From: a virus
Length of the DNA: 42,908 nt
Direction: 5' to 3' (one strand)
Virus record (IMG/VR): IMGVR_UViG_3300021247_000621
Coordinates: 1 to 42,908 of that record
Shown in pieces: positions 19,952 to 29,100 of this stretch; the stretch's first letter is position 1, and each line of letters starts with the position of its first letter. The notes beneath the pieces were generated by a model that searched no databases, was not told the origin of the DNA, and saw nothing but the letters and a program-made list of their open reading frames with translations. Position numbers and translations under genes: made by a program.

Positions 19952-21328
19952 TTAATTTTTATTTGTCATTTCTTGTCTTTTCAAAAAAGCAGCTTTAGCT
20001 CTTTCTTGTCTGTCTTGAACTTTTTGTTCTTCAACACCTAACAAAGTATTTTGTGATTCAGTATCAATAATTATCAACTCATTATTAAATCTACAATTTT
20101 CAAATACGATTCCATCTTTACCTATTCTTGATTTCAATAATGCAATTGTCGCCAAATTGTGTTCTTTCTGCTCTAATGTCTTAGCAATTGACACTATCAC
20201 ATGTGCAATCTGAGCCTTTTTAATTGAACCACCCATTTGGTCAGTATTCACAACATCAGAAGATATTGAATCTCTACCACCTTGTGTTGCTGTCCAAATT
20301 GCAATATCGAATTCATTCGCCATTGCATCAAGTCTCCTCATGATTGAACCTTCACCTTTCCATTCATCACCATTATTTGATTTTTCAGGTTGGATACAAT
20401 CGACATAATCAATAACTAACAAATCAATTTTAAAACCATCTGCAATATTTTTTCTAACTATAGATTTAATTTGTGATATTGTTACTTCACTACTTGCTAA
20501 CTTCAAAAGTTTTAATCTACCTTTTGATTTATTTTTGATTGATTGAACTGTTTCAATAACTTCTTTCTTATTGTCAGGTTGGTCATCTGATGGTATACCT
20601 GTCCAAATAGTATAATGTTTTCTTTTGATATCTCCTAAGTTATCCTCAAAAAATATTTGAAGGACATTATAATCTAAGTTATATGCTGTGTTAGATATTT
20701 TAGTCAAAACAGTACTTTTACCAACACCAGTTGGTGCCAATACTACTGCTAATTCACCTCTACCTAAACCACCTTTTAATAGATTATCTATTCCAACAAT
20801 ACCTGTAGGAATTGGATGACGATAATTTTTTTCTAACGCATCTTCTAAATTATCAAATACATCTGAAGGTTCATTATCGTCAACACCGACTTGTAGAGCA
20901 TTAACAATTAGATTTTCAATCTCATCATATTTTTCGAATTCACCCCCTTCAATTATTTTATCAACACTTTTTAATACTTTTTTCAAGTTCTGTTGACGGC
21001 AAAAGTTAAGTGCTGTCTCTTGAACGTAATCAGTATTATGTTCTGAGTTTTTTAAAATTTCTAAGGTATCTAAATGAATCGCACAAGATGAATTGTTTCC
21101 ATTCTCATTTAAAATCTTTTGTGATAATGTAACATAATCAGGAACCCTTTCAAACTTATCATAAAACTCTTTTATGTTTTCCATGATAAATTTAAAAGAT
21201 GAATTCTCAAAGAATTTACTTTCAATAATATCTATAATCCTTTCTGCATATTTTTTATCTTCAATGATTGTTTTAATCAATTTTTGTTGAAAGTCAAATC
21301 CCAAGTATCCAAAGTTCTTTTCTGCCAT
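19952..21328 (-). CDS. gp41: Replicative DNA helicase, DnaB/gp41-like
   Basis: 458 aa, close to T4 gp41 (475 aa). An N-terminal helical domain (~1-150) precedes a RecA-fold helicase domain: Walker A APTGVGKST (~200), Walker B IDLLVIDYVD (~300), then WTATQGGRDS (motif 3 region) and QMGGSIKKAQIAHVIVSI with a likely arginine-finger region at LLKSRIGKDG. It would unwind the fork 5' to 3' as a hexamer. No primase is in this window. Flanking genes (5' nuclease, reductase, recombinase) support the role. Confidence 0.93.
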   Translation of the reverse strand: MAEKNFGYLGFDFQQKLIKTIIEDKKYAERIIDIIESKFFENSSFKFIMENIKEFYDKFERVPDYVTLSQKILNENGNNSSCAIHLDTLEILKNSEHNTDYVQETALNFCRQQNLKKVLKSVDKIIEGGEFEKYDEIENLIVNALQVGVDDNEPSDVFDNLEDALEKNYRHPIPTGIVGIDNLLKGGLGRGELAVVLAPTGVGKSTVLTKISNTAYNLDYNVLQIFFEDNLGDIKRKHYTIWTGIPSDDQPDNKKEVIETVQSIKNKSKGRLKLLKLASSEVTISQIKSIVRKNIADGFKIDLLVIDYVDCIQPEKSNNGDEWKGEGSIMRRLDAMANEFDIAIWTATQGGRDSISSDVVNTDQMGGSIKKAQIAHVIVSIAKTLEQKEHNLATIALLKSRIGKDGIVFENCRFNNELIIIDTESQNTLLGVEEQKVQDRQERAKAAFLKRQEMTNKN

Positions 21329-21339
21329 ATGTCTAATTA

Positions 21340-21780
21340 TTAAAGTTCGTATTGTAAATAAGTTGTCTCCAATTCTGTAGATGACAATATATCTGTCAAG
21401 TCTGACAAAATTGTTTTTAACCTATTGCGAATATCCACCGTGTATCTTATTTTCGGATGATAATAAAACGCGGGGAATATTCTTTGAATAAATACATTAT
21501 CATCTAACTTAATTTCTAATAAAAAATATTCTTTTTTGTCATCATTCAATTCTTCCACATTCTCAGAATTTAAGAAAAAATTTTGATTTTCACATAAATA
21601 ATCAGAACTTTTTATTTTCAAATCTTCTGAAATTGTGTCACAAATATTTTTCACGTAGTAATGCAAATCCAAAGATTTACGTGATTTTGGATTATGATTT
21701 TTAACATTGAAAAATCTTTGACAAATGATGTTCCCATCCAAACTAAGGAGAAATTCAAATTTTGTTAATTCTTGTTGCAT
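21340..21780 (-). CDS. Unknown 146-aa protein with an internal duplication
   Basis: The gene lies between the helicase and the 5' nuclease with gaps of 11-12 bases, so it is in the replication operon. I recognise no family. The protein seems to contain two related halves: residues ~8-50 (FEFLLSLDGNIICQRFFNV) and ~84-130 (YFLLEIKLDDNVFIQRIFPA), each with FLL-x5-D-N/D-x4-QR-x-F, then a Pro and an amphipathic helix. Two copies suggest a symmetric binding surface. A role as helicase loader or replication accessory is only positional inference. Confidence 0.75.
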   Translation of the reverse strand: MQQELTKFEFLLSLDGNIICQRFFNVKNHNPKSRKSLDLHYYVKNICDTISEDLKIKSSDYLCENQNFFLNSENVEELNDDKKEYFLLEIKLDDNVFIQRIFPAFYYHPKIRYTVDIRNRLKTILSDLTDILSSTELETTYLQYEL

Positions 21781-21792
21781 AGTTTTTAAATT

Positions 21793-22812
21793 TTAATCGT
21801 GTGTTTTTATTTTAATTGGTTTTTTATTTTTTTCTTTACGAGTCAATCTTAAAAAGGGATTTATGAAATTTATCCAAGCGTCATCAGTCTTAGGTAAAAT
21901 GTTAAATATCCCATCTTCTGTCATCATTTTAAGAGTGTTTTTGAATGACCTACCCTCAGGGTCTAATTTTTCGTATATCAAATTATGGATGTCTTCTTTT
22001 GCAACATCTGTTAATATTGGATTATCTAAACTTACTATCCTTTCATTGACATCGAAAAATTCGTCACCTAAAACACCATCTTTTGTAACCCCTGTGAGTA
22101 AATTTTTTAATGTATTATTGTGTTTGTCCTGTTCAAAAAGGGTTGTTGATTTTTCAATTATACCCTTGACAGTTAATTCTTCAGTTTTGACTTCAGGAAA
22201 TAAATTGATGAATTTTTTTATACCTAAACTTTTTATTCCATGTATATTGTCTGAAGAATCACCACAAATAATTTTGAGGATTTTTACATTTTGAAGTAAA
22301 ATCTCTTCATTCTTATAAAGAATTAAATCTCCCTTATTATAAATTTTATTATGTGATGGATTAAATATTTTAACGTTTGATGATGCTAATTGTGTTAAAT
22401 CACCATCGGAAGAATATACAATGATATGTTCATTTAAAGATTGTTGTATATAGTATGCAATACAATCATCTGTCTCACAATATTCATACTCACCTTGCCT
22501 AACATATATTTCTTCTAAATATTGTTTTACACGATTGCGTTGATATTTGTATGATGAAATTTCATCTTCAGAACGAAGTCTACTTTTTCTATTTGCTTTA
22601 TATTGCTGATATATTTTTTTTCTTGAAATAGAAGATTCTTCTCCGTCCCAAAAAACAACAATTTTATCTAAATGGTAGTTTTCAAATGCTCTCCTAAGAG
22701 TATTGAGAAAATGATAGATTCCTCCGATATGTACTCCTTTATAGAAATAATTTTTGACACCATAAAAACCAATTGTGAGTAAATTGTCTCCATCTACTAA
22801 TAATACTGACAT
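21793..22812 (-). CDS. rnh: 5'-3' exonuclease / RNase H of the FEN family
   Basis: 339 aa (T4 RNase H: 305 aa). FEN acidic residues are visible in order: D7 and D9 in LLVDGDN, D56/E58 in FWDGEES followed by a basic helical-arch region (RKKIYQQYKANRKSR), ETDD (113-116), SSDGD (134-138) and CGDSSDN (183-189), followed by a helix-3-turn-helix HGIKSLGIKKF. The enzyme would remove RNA primers and 5' flaps during lagging-strand synthesis. It sits between the recombinase and helicase genes. All key acidic positions are present, so it is probably active. Confidence 0.92.
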   Translation of the reverse strand: MSVLLVDGDNLLTIGFYGVKNYFYKGVHIGGIYHFLNTLRRAFENYHLDKIVVFWDGEESSISRKKIYQQYKANRKSRLRSEDEISSYKYQRNRVKQYLEEIYVRQGEYEYCETDDCIAYYIQQSLNEHIIVYSSDGDLTQLASSNVKIFNPSHNKIYNKGDLILYKNEEILLQNVKILKIICGDSSDNIHGIKSLGIKKFINLFPEVKTEELTVKGIIEKSTTLFEQDKHNNTLKNLLTGVTKDGVLGDEFFDVNERIVSLDNPILTDVAKEDIHNLIYEKLDPEGRSFKNTLKMMTEDGIFNILPKTDDAWINFINPFLRLTRKEKNKKPIKIKTHD

Positions 22813-22829
22813 TAATTAAATTATAATGA

Positions 22830-23834
22830 TTAAAAATCACTTTCATCATCGTCATCAATAACAGTTGTGGATTCTGCAAGAGTAAATTCTCCACCTAATT
22901 TCTCATTCCAAAAATTAGAGTATTCCTTCTTGTAATCTTCTAACGCCTCTTTCGTATCAGGAATATAACCATTATGTACAACAATAAGCTTGCCGTCTCT
23001 ATAACCCAATCCATTCACATGATTTTTAAGAATAGAAACTTTAGTTCTAACTGCATATGATACTTTTCTACCATTCTTAACAGCATCAATATGATTGATA
23101 CCTGATTTCTTTTGATTACCAAACAAGAACACTAATGCAGATGCTAACCATATTGCTTCACCTCCTTTTGCTTTGATTTCAGGTTGTCCATAAGGATTAT
23201 CAGGAAGTTCAACCCATGGTTGATTAACAATAATCATTGTGACATAATAAGGAGCATCTTTGGTTGGATAATCCTCTTTTTTGGATTTGGTAATCCTTGC
23301 GTGGATACCCATACCTATTTTGTCAGAAAGTGCAGATGCATTATGTTGTTTACCACCTTTACCTTCAAAAGTCATCTTACAAGGAATAGAACCAATGGAG
23401 TCCCAACAGATAAGAATGTTTCTTGGGATTTCACCTTTTTCGTGAGCATCCAAGATTTCATTTACAAAATCGGTTGCTTGTTCAATGTAATCAAATGAAT
23501 CATTAAATATAAAATCTCCAACCCATTCACCATCTGAATTTTTTTCAGCCTGAAACCCAAGTTCAAGTGCATGTTCCCACTTCCACTTACGTTCAGTAAT
23601 AATAAGTATTGGTAAATCTCCTTTCCTTTGTGCGTCAACTGCAGACAATATCATTGCAGTTGTTTTTGATGAGTTGGTATGTCCAAGAAACATATTAATG
23701 TTCCCCATAACAGGTCCAGGAAGACCACAGGCATCATTGAATGCTTTGCCACAGTAATAAAAGTTTTCAGGTTTGTATTTAGTACTACTTGAAAACTTAG
23801 ATATATAATCGAATGTTTTTTTCTTAATAGCCAT
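22830..23834 (-). CDS. uvsX: UvsX/RecA-like recombinase
   Basis: 334 aa (T4 UvsX: 391 aa). Walker A is GHTNSSKTT (51-59), with Ser in place of the usual Gly before Lys; UvsX proteins also deviate here. Walker B is ILICWDSIG (~138). MIIVNQPWVE and AKGGEAIWLAS (~230) correspond to RecA L2 and the following conserved segment. The C-terminus is acidic (DDDDESDF). It would form filaments on single-stranded DNA for recombination-dependent replication and repair. No UvsY-like loader is recognisable here. It starts after a strong terminator, so it may have its own promoter or depend on readthrough. Confidence 0.9.
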   Translation of the reverse strand: MAIKKKTFDYISKFSSSTKYKPENFYYCGKAFNDACGLPGPVMGNINMFLGHTNSSKTTAMILSAVDAQRKGDLPILIITERKWKWEHALELGFQAEKNSDGEWVGDFIFNDSFDYIEQATDFVNEILDAHEKGEIPRNILICWDSIGSIPCKMTFEGKGGKQHNASALSDKIGMGIHARITKSKKEDYPTKDAPYYVTMIIVNQPWVELPDNPYGQPEIKAKGGEAIWLASALVFLFGNQKKSGINHIDAVKNGRKVSYAVRTKVSILKNHVNGLGYRDGKLIVVHNGYIPDTKEALEDYKKEYSNFWNEKLGGEFTLAESTTVIDDDDESDF

Positions 23835-23855
23835 ATGTTATATTATTTTAATAAG

Positions 23856-23916
23856 GAAAAAGGAACCCCCACCAACAAACGGAAACAAAATTTTGATTTA
23901 TCAATGGTGGGGGTTC
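23856..23916 (-). terminator. Terminator with a 12-bp stem after the gp32-like gene
   Basis: GAACCCCCACCA (23863-23874) pairs perfectly with TGGTGGGGGTTC (23905-23916) around a 30-nt AT-rich loop, and on the minus strand a T-rich tract follows. The GC-rich stem stands out in this AT-rich DNA. It probably ends or attenuates the single-strand binding protein transcript. The large loop is unusual for an intrinsic terminator. Confidence 0.8.
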
Positions 23917-23932
23917 ACTAAATTGTGTTCAA

Positions 23933-24772
23933 TTAGAACGGAATATCATCATCAACTTCAGAATCTACTTGTGGGTCAGATACCACTACTTTGTTTTTTG
24001 GAGTCATATCGAACTCCTCAGTTACATTTGAGACCCATTTATTAGTTACTGAATCCCAACGGGGTTCTTCCCCTTTTGCTATCATTTCAAGATAATCTTC
24101 ACCCTTTTTTGAGTATACATCTGACCAAACCAAATCATCTTCAATCCATTGCTTTGCAATTTCAGGATTCTCATGGAGTGGTCCAGGGTCTTCAGGAATA
24201 ACTGAATTGACTACAGTATATTCCTTCCCATTTCCTGATTTGGCTAAGTTTAAAGAGAGAATCAAGTCCCTACCCTTATTTACATCAGTGATGTTACCTT
24301 TATTTTTGAAGATTGGGAAAATTTTATCAAAAATACCATCACCTTTAGCGTTATGTTTAAACCTCCAAAATTTTACACCGTCTTGTTCATTGTCTCTATC
24401 AATGACTTTTACAATATAAAACTTACGAGAACGATACATTTTTGCGTCCTCCTTACTTTGAGAATCACCTTGTAACATGAGACCTTCATAAACCTCATTA
24501 AGAGGTGACCTTTTACCTTCTTGTGCGGGGTCATATAATTTAACCCACTTACCACCTACCTGTACTTCATGAAATTTAACTTCCACAAAAGGTGAAGTTC
24601 CGTCTGCAGATGGTAAAATTCTAATTCTTTTCTCTTCTCCTTTTGACCCTTTAGGCAAAAGAGTAGTGAAATACTTTTTCATCCTGTCTTCTTGTGAGAC
24701 TTTTCCTGAGTTGCCACTTGTGGCTTGTTTGTTTTTTTCGTACTGTGCGATAATCGCGTCTAATGTTGACAT
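23933..24772 (-). CDS. gp32: Single-stranded DNA-binding protein, gp32-like
   Basis: 279 aa (T4 gp32: 301 aa). A basic N-terminal segment (DAIIAQYEKNK) precedes an OB-fold core (KRIRILPS, FVEVKFHEV, RKFYIVKVIDR, GVKFWRFKHN), and the acidic C-terminus ends DDDIPF, the usual partner-binding tail. It would coat single-stranded DNA and recruit replication and recombination proteins. There is no cysteine at all, so the zinc ribbon of T4 gp32 is missing; the place where it would be reads LYDPAQEGKRSPLNEVYEG. Terminators lie on both sides, so it is probably expressed as its own unit, as fits a protein needed in bulk. Confidence 0.92.
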   Translation of the reverse strand: MSTLDAIIAQYEKNKQATSGNSGKVSQEDRMKKYFTTLLPKGSKGEEKRIRILPSADGTSPFVEVKFHEVQVGGKWVKLYDPAQEGKRSPLNEVYEGLMLQGDSQSKEDAKMYRSRKFYIVKVIDRDNEQDGVKFWRFKHNAKGDGIFDKIFPIFKNKGNITDVNKGRDLILSLNLAKSGNGKEYTVVNSVIPEDPGPLHENPEIAKQWIEDDLVWSDVYSKKGEDYLEMIAKGEEPRWDSVTNKWVSNVTEEFDMTPKNKVVVSDPQVDSEVDDDIPF

Positions 24773-24811
24773 AAAAATTAGTGTTTAAAATTGTTGATAT
24801 TAAAAATCTAA

Positions 24812-24843
24812 ATAAAAAAGGTCAGAAAAAAAAATTTCTGACC
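24812..24843 (-). terminator. Terminator upstream of the gp32-like gene
   Basis: GGTCAGAAA (24820-24828) pairs with TTTCTGACC (24835-24843) around a 6-A loop. On the minus strand the stem is followed by TTTTTT. It ends the unit containing the Dps-like gene and leaves about 40 bases of AT-rich leader before the gp32-like start. Confidence 0.85.
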
Positions 24844-24866
24844 CTTAATTTTTGAAAAATATTCTA

Positions 24867-25250
24867 TTATTCGAAAGTAAGTAAATAAGATAGTTTGTTC
24901 AATTCTCCTAACATTTCATCACGAATATTCAATAAATTAGTATCTGTTGAATCAATATTATTTGACATGTCAATAAATTGTTTTCTCAAAATCTCAATAA
25001 ACTTCATCAAATCAACACTTTGATAATTCATTAATTCAATTGTTTTTGATTCTTCGTCTAATTCAAATCTACCGTATCTACCCATACATTGCTCTACAAA
25101 TGAATCAATTAATCCATCCATAACGTCATAAAAATCACCAAACGCAGTGTGTTGTGCGTGACTACCAACTCCTTTTGTTTGCCAATGAAGTATTTTTATT
25201 TGTGACTGTAGAGCCAAAAAAAAGTTCACATTAATACTTAAATTCTTCAT
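24867..25250 (-). CDS. Dps/ferritin-like protein, 127 aa
   Basis: H22-W23, H34, D49 and E53 (KILHWQTKG, AQHTAFGDFY, LIDSFVEQ) reproduce the Dps ferroxidase pattern. The gaps of 12, 15 and 4 residues equal those of E. coli Dps H51, H63, D78 and E82. The family is known in T4-like phages as a DUF5856-type ferritin-like protein (recalled). At 127 aa it is shorter than cellular Dps (~167 aa) and lacks its basic N-terminal tail. It could oxidise iron or protect DNA or host; a changed role is possible. Its start overlaps the upstream gene by 20 bases, and a terminator follows it. Confidence 0.8.
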   Translation of the reverse strand: MKNLSINVNFFLALQSQIKILHWQTKGVGSHAQHTAFGDFYDVMDGLIDSFVEQCMGRYGRFELDEESKTIELMNYQSVDLMKFIEILRKQFIDMSNNIDSTDTNLLNIRDEMLGELNKLSYLLTFE

Positions 25251-25881
25251 TTTCCAAGTTTGAATTAAAAGTGTCCCTTATACTATCCTTAGAATAGTTT
25301 ATCACATCATCTTTTGTCAAAACGTACTCATTTTTACCTGTCATTTGCATTTCTCCTTGTTTTTGTGCAAAAAACTGTTGTGGATTTTGATTAAATGGAT
25401 ACGAATCCAAAGACCTCATGTTTAATTTTTCTTCAGGTGATTTAGGTCTCATTTTTTCAACTTTAGTCCCTAAATCTTCTATTTTAGCAATAATGTTATC
25501 CATACTTGATAACTTTTGTTCCAAATCATCAAGTTTTGTGAAGATGTCATTCATTTTATTTTCAACACCTGAACTATCTGATTTTTTGTTTTCTAATTCT
25601 TTTTTGATACTCTTGGTCATATTAACCAAATCAGTAATATCAATTTCTTCGGTATCCGCCATAGAATCTTCAGGTGTCCCCATATCCCCCATACCTTCAT
25701 TTGGTGGTGGTGTATCTGTTGTTGGTGGTAAATCAGATGGTGGAGGAACATCTCCTCCTGGAGGAGGAGGTAAATCACCACCTGGTGCAGGAGGTAATTC
25801 CTGTTCATTCATTAATTTCTTAGCGTAATTGTTAATCTCTTTGTAACGATTAATTTCCTCTAATAATTTTTTTTCTAACAT
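25231..25881 (-). CDS. Pro-rich, coiled-coil protein of unknown role, 216 aa
   Basis: A charged N-terminal helix (~1-28) leads into a Pro/Gly-rich segment (~29-62; PPAPGGDLPPPPGGD type), an acidic stretch, and a predicted coiled coil (~85-145; heptad-like KLDDLEQKLSSMDNIIAKIE). A conserved-looking C-terminal part follows (MRSLDSYPFNQNPQQFFAQK, then KNEYVLTKDDV). It is probably elongated and oligomeric. I do not recognise the family. It starts 4 bases after the upstream small gene and overlaps the Dps-like gene, so all three are coupled. Confidence 0.75.
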   Translation of the reverse strand: MLEKKLLEEINRYKEINNYAKKLMNEQELPPAPGGDLPPPPGGDVPPPSDLPPTTDTPPPNEGMGDMGTPEDSMADTEEIDITDLVNMTKSIKKELENKKSDSSGVENKMNDIFTKLDDLEQKLSSMDNIIAKIEDLGTKVEKMRPKSPEEKLNMRSLDSYPFNQNPQQFFAQKQGEMQMTGKNEYVLTKDDVINYSKDSIRDTFNSNLENEEFKY

Positions 25882-25885
25882 GGCT

Positions 25886-26080
25886 TTAATCTTGTAATAA
25901 TTGTCTACCGTCTTCGGTTAGATATTTTTTATTTATTCTTTCTACTATTCCATCTTTTTCTCTTACAACATAACATTCACCCGTGACTAAATCACATTCT
26001 TCTTTTTCGTTAGGTTGTAATTTTTTTGTATTAGATTTATTTAAATAATTATCTAAAACATTATCAAATTTTTTTAACAT
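25886..26080 (-). CDS. Small hypothetical protein, 64 aa
   Basis: I place the start at ATG 26080 (MLKKFDNVLDNYL). An upstream in-frame ATG at 26143 would add 21 hydrophobic residues lying inside the end of the hub gene and is less likely. The protein is charged and soluble; it has two Cys (CDLVTGEC) and ends in KYLTEDGRQLLQD, a C-terminal pattern I associate with small proteins of T4-like phages. The function is unknown. TATTTATATAAAAAC lies 15 bases upstream of the start. Confidence 0.7.
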   Translation of the reverse strand: MLKKFDNVLDNYLNKSNTKKLQPNEKEECDLVTGECYVVREKDGIVERINKKYLTEDGRQLLQD

Positions 26081-26120
26081 AATTATGTTTTTATATAAAT
26101 ATAGAGAAATTATGAAATTT

Positions 26121-29100
26121 TTATTCCATATTAAAATATACAATACTTCCTTCCTCTAAACCTAATTTTTTCATTAATGCTTTTGACATACCAATACCGT
26201 AATTTTCTATATCAGGTCCAATGTCTATTGGTCCTGACACAACACTATTAGTTACTTGATATTTTACTTCTACTTCCTGTTTTGTTTTTGGATTAATAAA
26301 AATAGTTTTACCGTTTTTGTATTTATTAAACACATCATTAAATAATTGTATTTTCTCTATGTATATTGAATAAAATAAACAATTTTCATTATCTGATAAA
26401 TTTTTAACATCTTTCCACAATACTTTAGAACCATTTATTCTTGTTGCTATTTCCATTTCTCTGTCATCACCATTACTAAATGTATTTTTTTCTCCTCCCA
26501 TAATAACAACTCTTGCTCTTAACCATTTTGTTTGTGTTCTATTTTGTGATGAATATTTCATTAATTGTATGTTCGCGTTTTCACCATTATATGGTACACC
26601 AAATTCAGTATATCCCGCTTCATTAACTATGTTTTTATAGAAATCTTCTTCAGGTATTATTACACCAGGTTTAGTTGTATATGTGTTACCTTTATATGTG
26701 AACGAATAACCATTATCCAATATATTTCTATCAGTTTTAATTTTATTAATTGCTCTATCTTTAATCTTATCAAATAAGATTCTATATGATGATGTAAACG
26801 AATCTAATGGGTCAGGTAATGATTTATAAGGTATTCTTGTACCCTTAAATGATGTTGTAAAATTATTTGCTTTGATACTATGTGTCACTTCAGTTATCCA
26901 ATAAGAACCTTTGAACATAGGTATATTTTTGAGATAAAAGAACATAGTCGGTTGTATCATTGCATTACCGAAACAAGTAACATCACATGTATATGATGCT
27001 TGTCTATAGTAATCAAACAAACCAACATCAATATTATATGCACCCGCACCACTTTCAGTTCTTGCGATGTTTTCCATTACAACAAAAGATTCGGATGTGT
27101 TTTTCAAAGAAGATTGGTCAAGTTGAATTCCTTTAAATATAGATTGGTTTTGGTCACCAAAACTAACTTCAAATGCAACTGCTCTATTTGATTTAGATAA
27201 ATCTAATTGTTCAAAAGATTTTAGTGATGTAATTAATATTGGATTATTATTTGTTTGATAAATAGGAAATGAATCATCCGCAAATTTATATTTCTTACTT
27301 TGAACGTCAATATGTTTAGATGATTGTCCAACATATTGAATTATAATTTTAGGTGTTGACTCTTGATAATCTACCTCTAAAAATGTACCAAATATATTAC
27401 TTGCAACATTTTTAGATGGTGTAATTCTATTTTTAGTTTTTACATTATTTCCATAAAAATTAACATATGAAGGTAATGCCCTCATATCTAATCCTGAATT
27501 TTGTAAAAGAACAGAAATTACACCATATAAATTTATTTTAGAATTTTTAGTATCCCCTAAAGGTATTAATTTATCAATGTTAAGATACAATTTATCTCCA
27601 ATATCTTTATTTGCTTTATCCAAAAATAAAAATTCTTCTAATAATAATCTTTGTCCAATAGAATTACCACCAATCCATTTATCATTAAATGATTTAAAAT
27701 AATTATACAATTCTATTTTGGGGTCCTTATTATTATATCCTGATGATATTTGATTTAATGTAACAGTTTTAATTTTTTGATTTAACTTTCCAAAGTTTGA
27801 AATTAAATAATCTAAAAATAATTGTCTCCTATTTTCAAAACTTGGAATATCATTGATTGTTGCCTTTCTTAATATATTGACATCAAGATAATTCTTAAAT
27901 GTTGAAGATATCGCGGCACCCCCATTTTTTCTATACCCTGCGTATATTAGTATTATTGGTCTTAATTCTATAATATTATCTTCTTTCAATTCAATATTAT
28001 TTATTTGGAAAAATTCCCTATAATATCCATCAATATCTTCACCAAGATAAAGATTTATCAATTTTAAATTGTTGACAGTTAATTGAGAAGAATTATAAAA
28101 ATTATAAGACAAAGTATTACCCGTACTAACATCCGTGAATCCATATAATATATGTGTATCAAGTTCTTTTGGATTACCTAAAGTAATTTTAACTAAATTA
28201 GTAGTTGATAATATGTTTTTTGTTATATCTTGTAAGTTTGTTTTTTGTTTTTGTTTTAATTCTAAAATAATGTTTTCAACGTCATTAGATGTTATTAATG
28301 ATTTATTTACAGTAACAATATCTCTTAATATGTCTTGAAATTTCGTATACTTAACATTCGGAAATTTATAATCGATTGAATTGTCATTCACTCTTTCAGA
28401 TGCAAATTGTAAAAATATCTCTTCAAACTCTTCTAATATTTTTGGACTAAATGTTCCAAATAAATCAATTATCTTTCGATAATTTGTGTCAAAAGAATAT
28501 ATGTTATCAGAGTTAGTTTGTCCAGTAACATATGTTCTATGATATTGATTATATAGGGGAAAATTTAACCCATCATAATTATCATTCAGATATTCATCTG
28601 CCCATACTATTCTAAAGTTCTTTTGAGTTCCACTATCAAATGTTTCTGAATTTGTAATCAATTCCCCTGTTGTAGTATTGTCACTAGCGTTAATATTTTC
28701 ATTTCCTCCATCACATGGCAATAAAGTATATTTTTTTTCATCAGGTTTGTATTTTGAGTTATCTACAATAGATGTCCAAAAATTTAATAAATTACTCTCA
28801 GTCCTTTTCCTCATCAGTATTTTTTTATTTGTAACATTTTGAGAAAAAGATGTGTTACCTGATAACACGTCATAGTGATTGTAATCATTTACAATTTGAT
28901 GAAAAATTGCATCATAAAATGGATGTACACCAACATCAACTTGACCACTATATGTTATTGTATCAGAATTTGCGGTAAACGCAGTGAAATTAGGTGACGT
29001 TTGGTTATTATTAAAAAATATCGACCCATTGATTGGTCTTGTTTTATTATTAGGGTCTAACATATCTTCTAAAATATCAACTCCCTCAATCAGATATTTT

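Noticed and set aside
21863-22294. 143-codon plus-strand open frame
   Set aside because: It is antisense to the 5' nuclease, whose catalytic residues are all present.
26081-26143. Hydrophobic N-terminal extension (signal-peptide-like) of the small 64-aa protein
   Set aside because: It lies partly inside the end of the hub gene; an ATG at 26080 gives a normal spacing and soluble protein.
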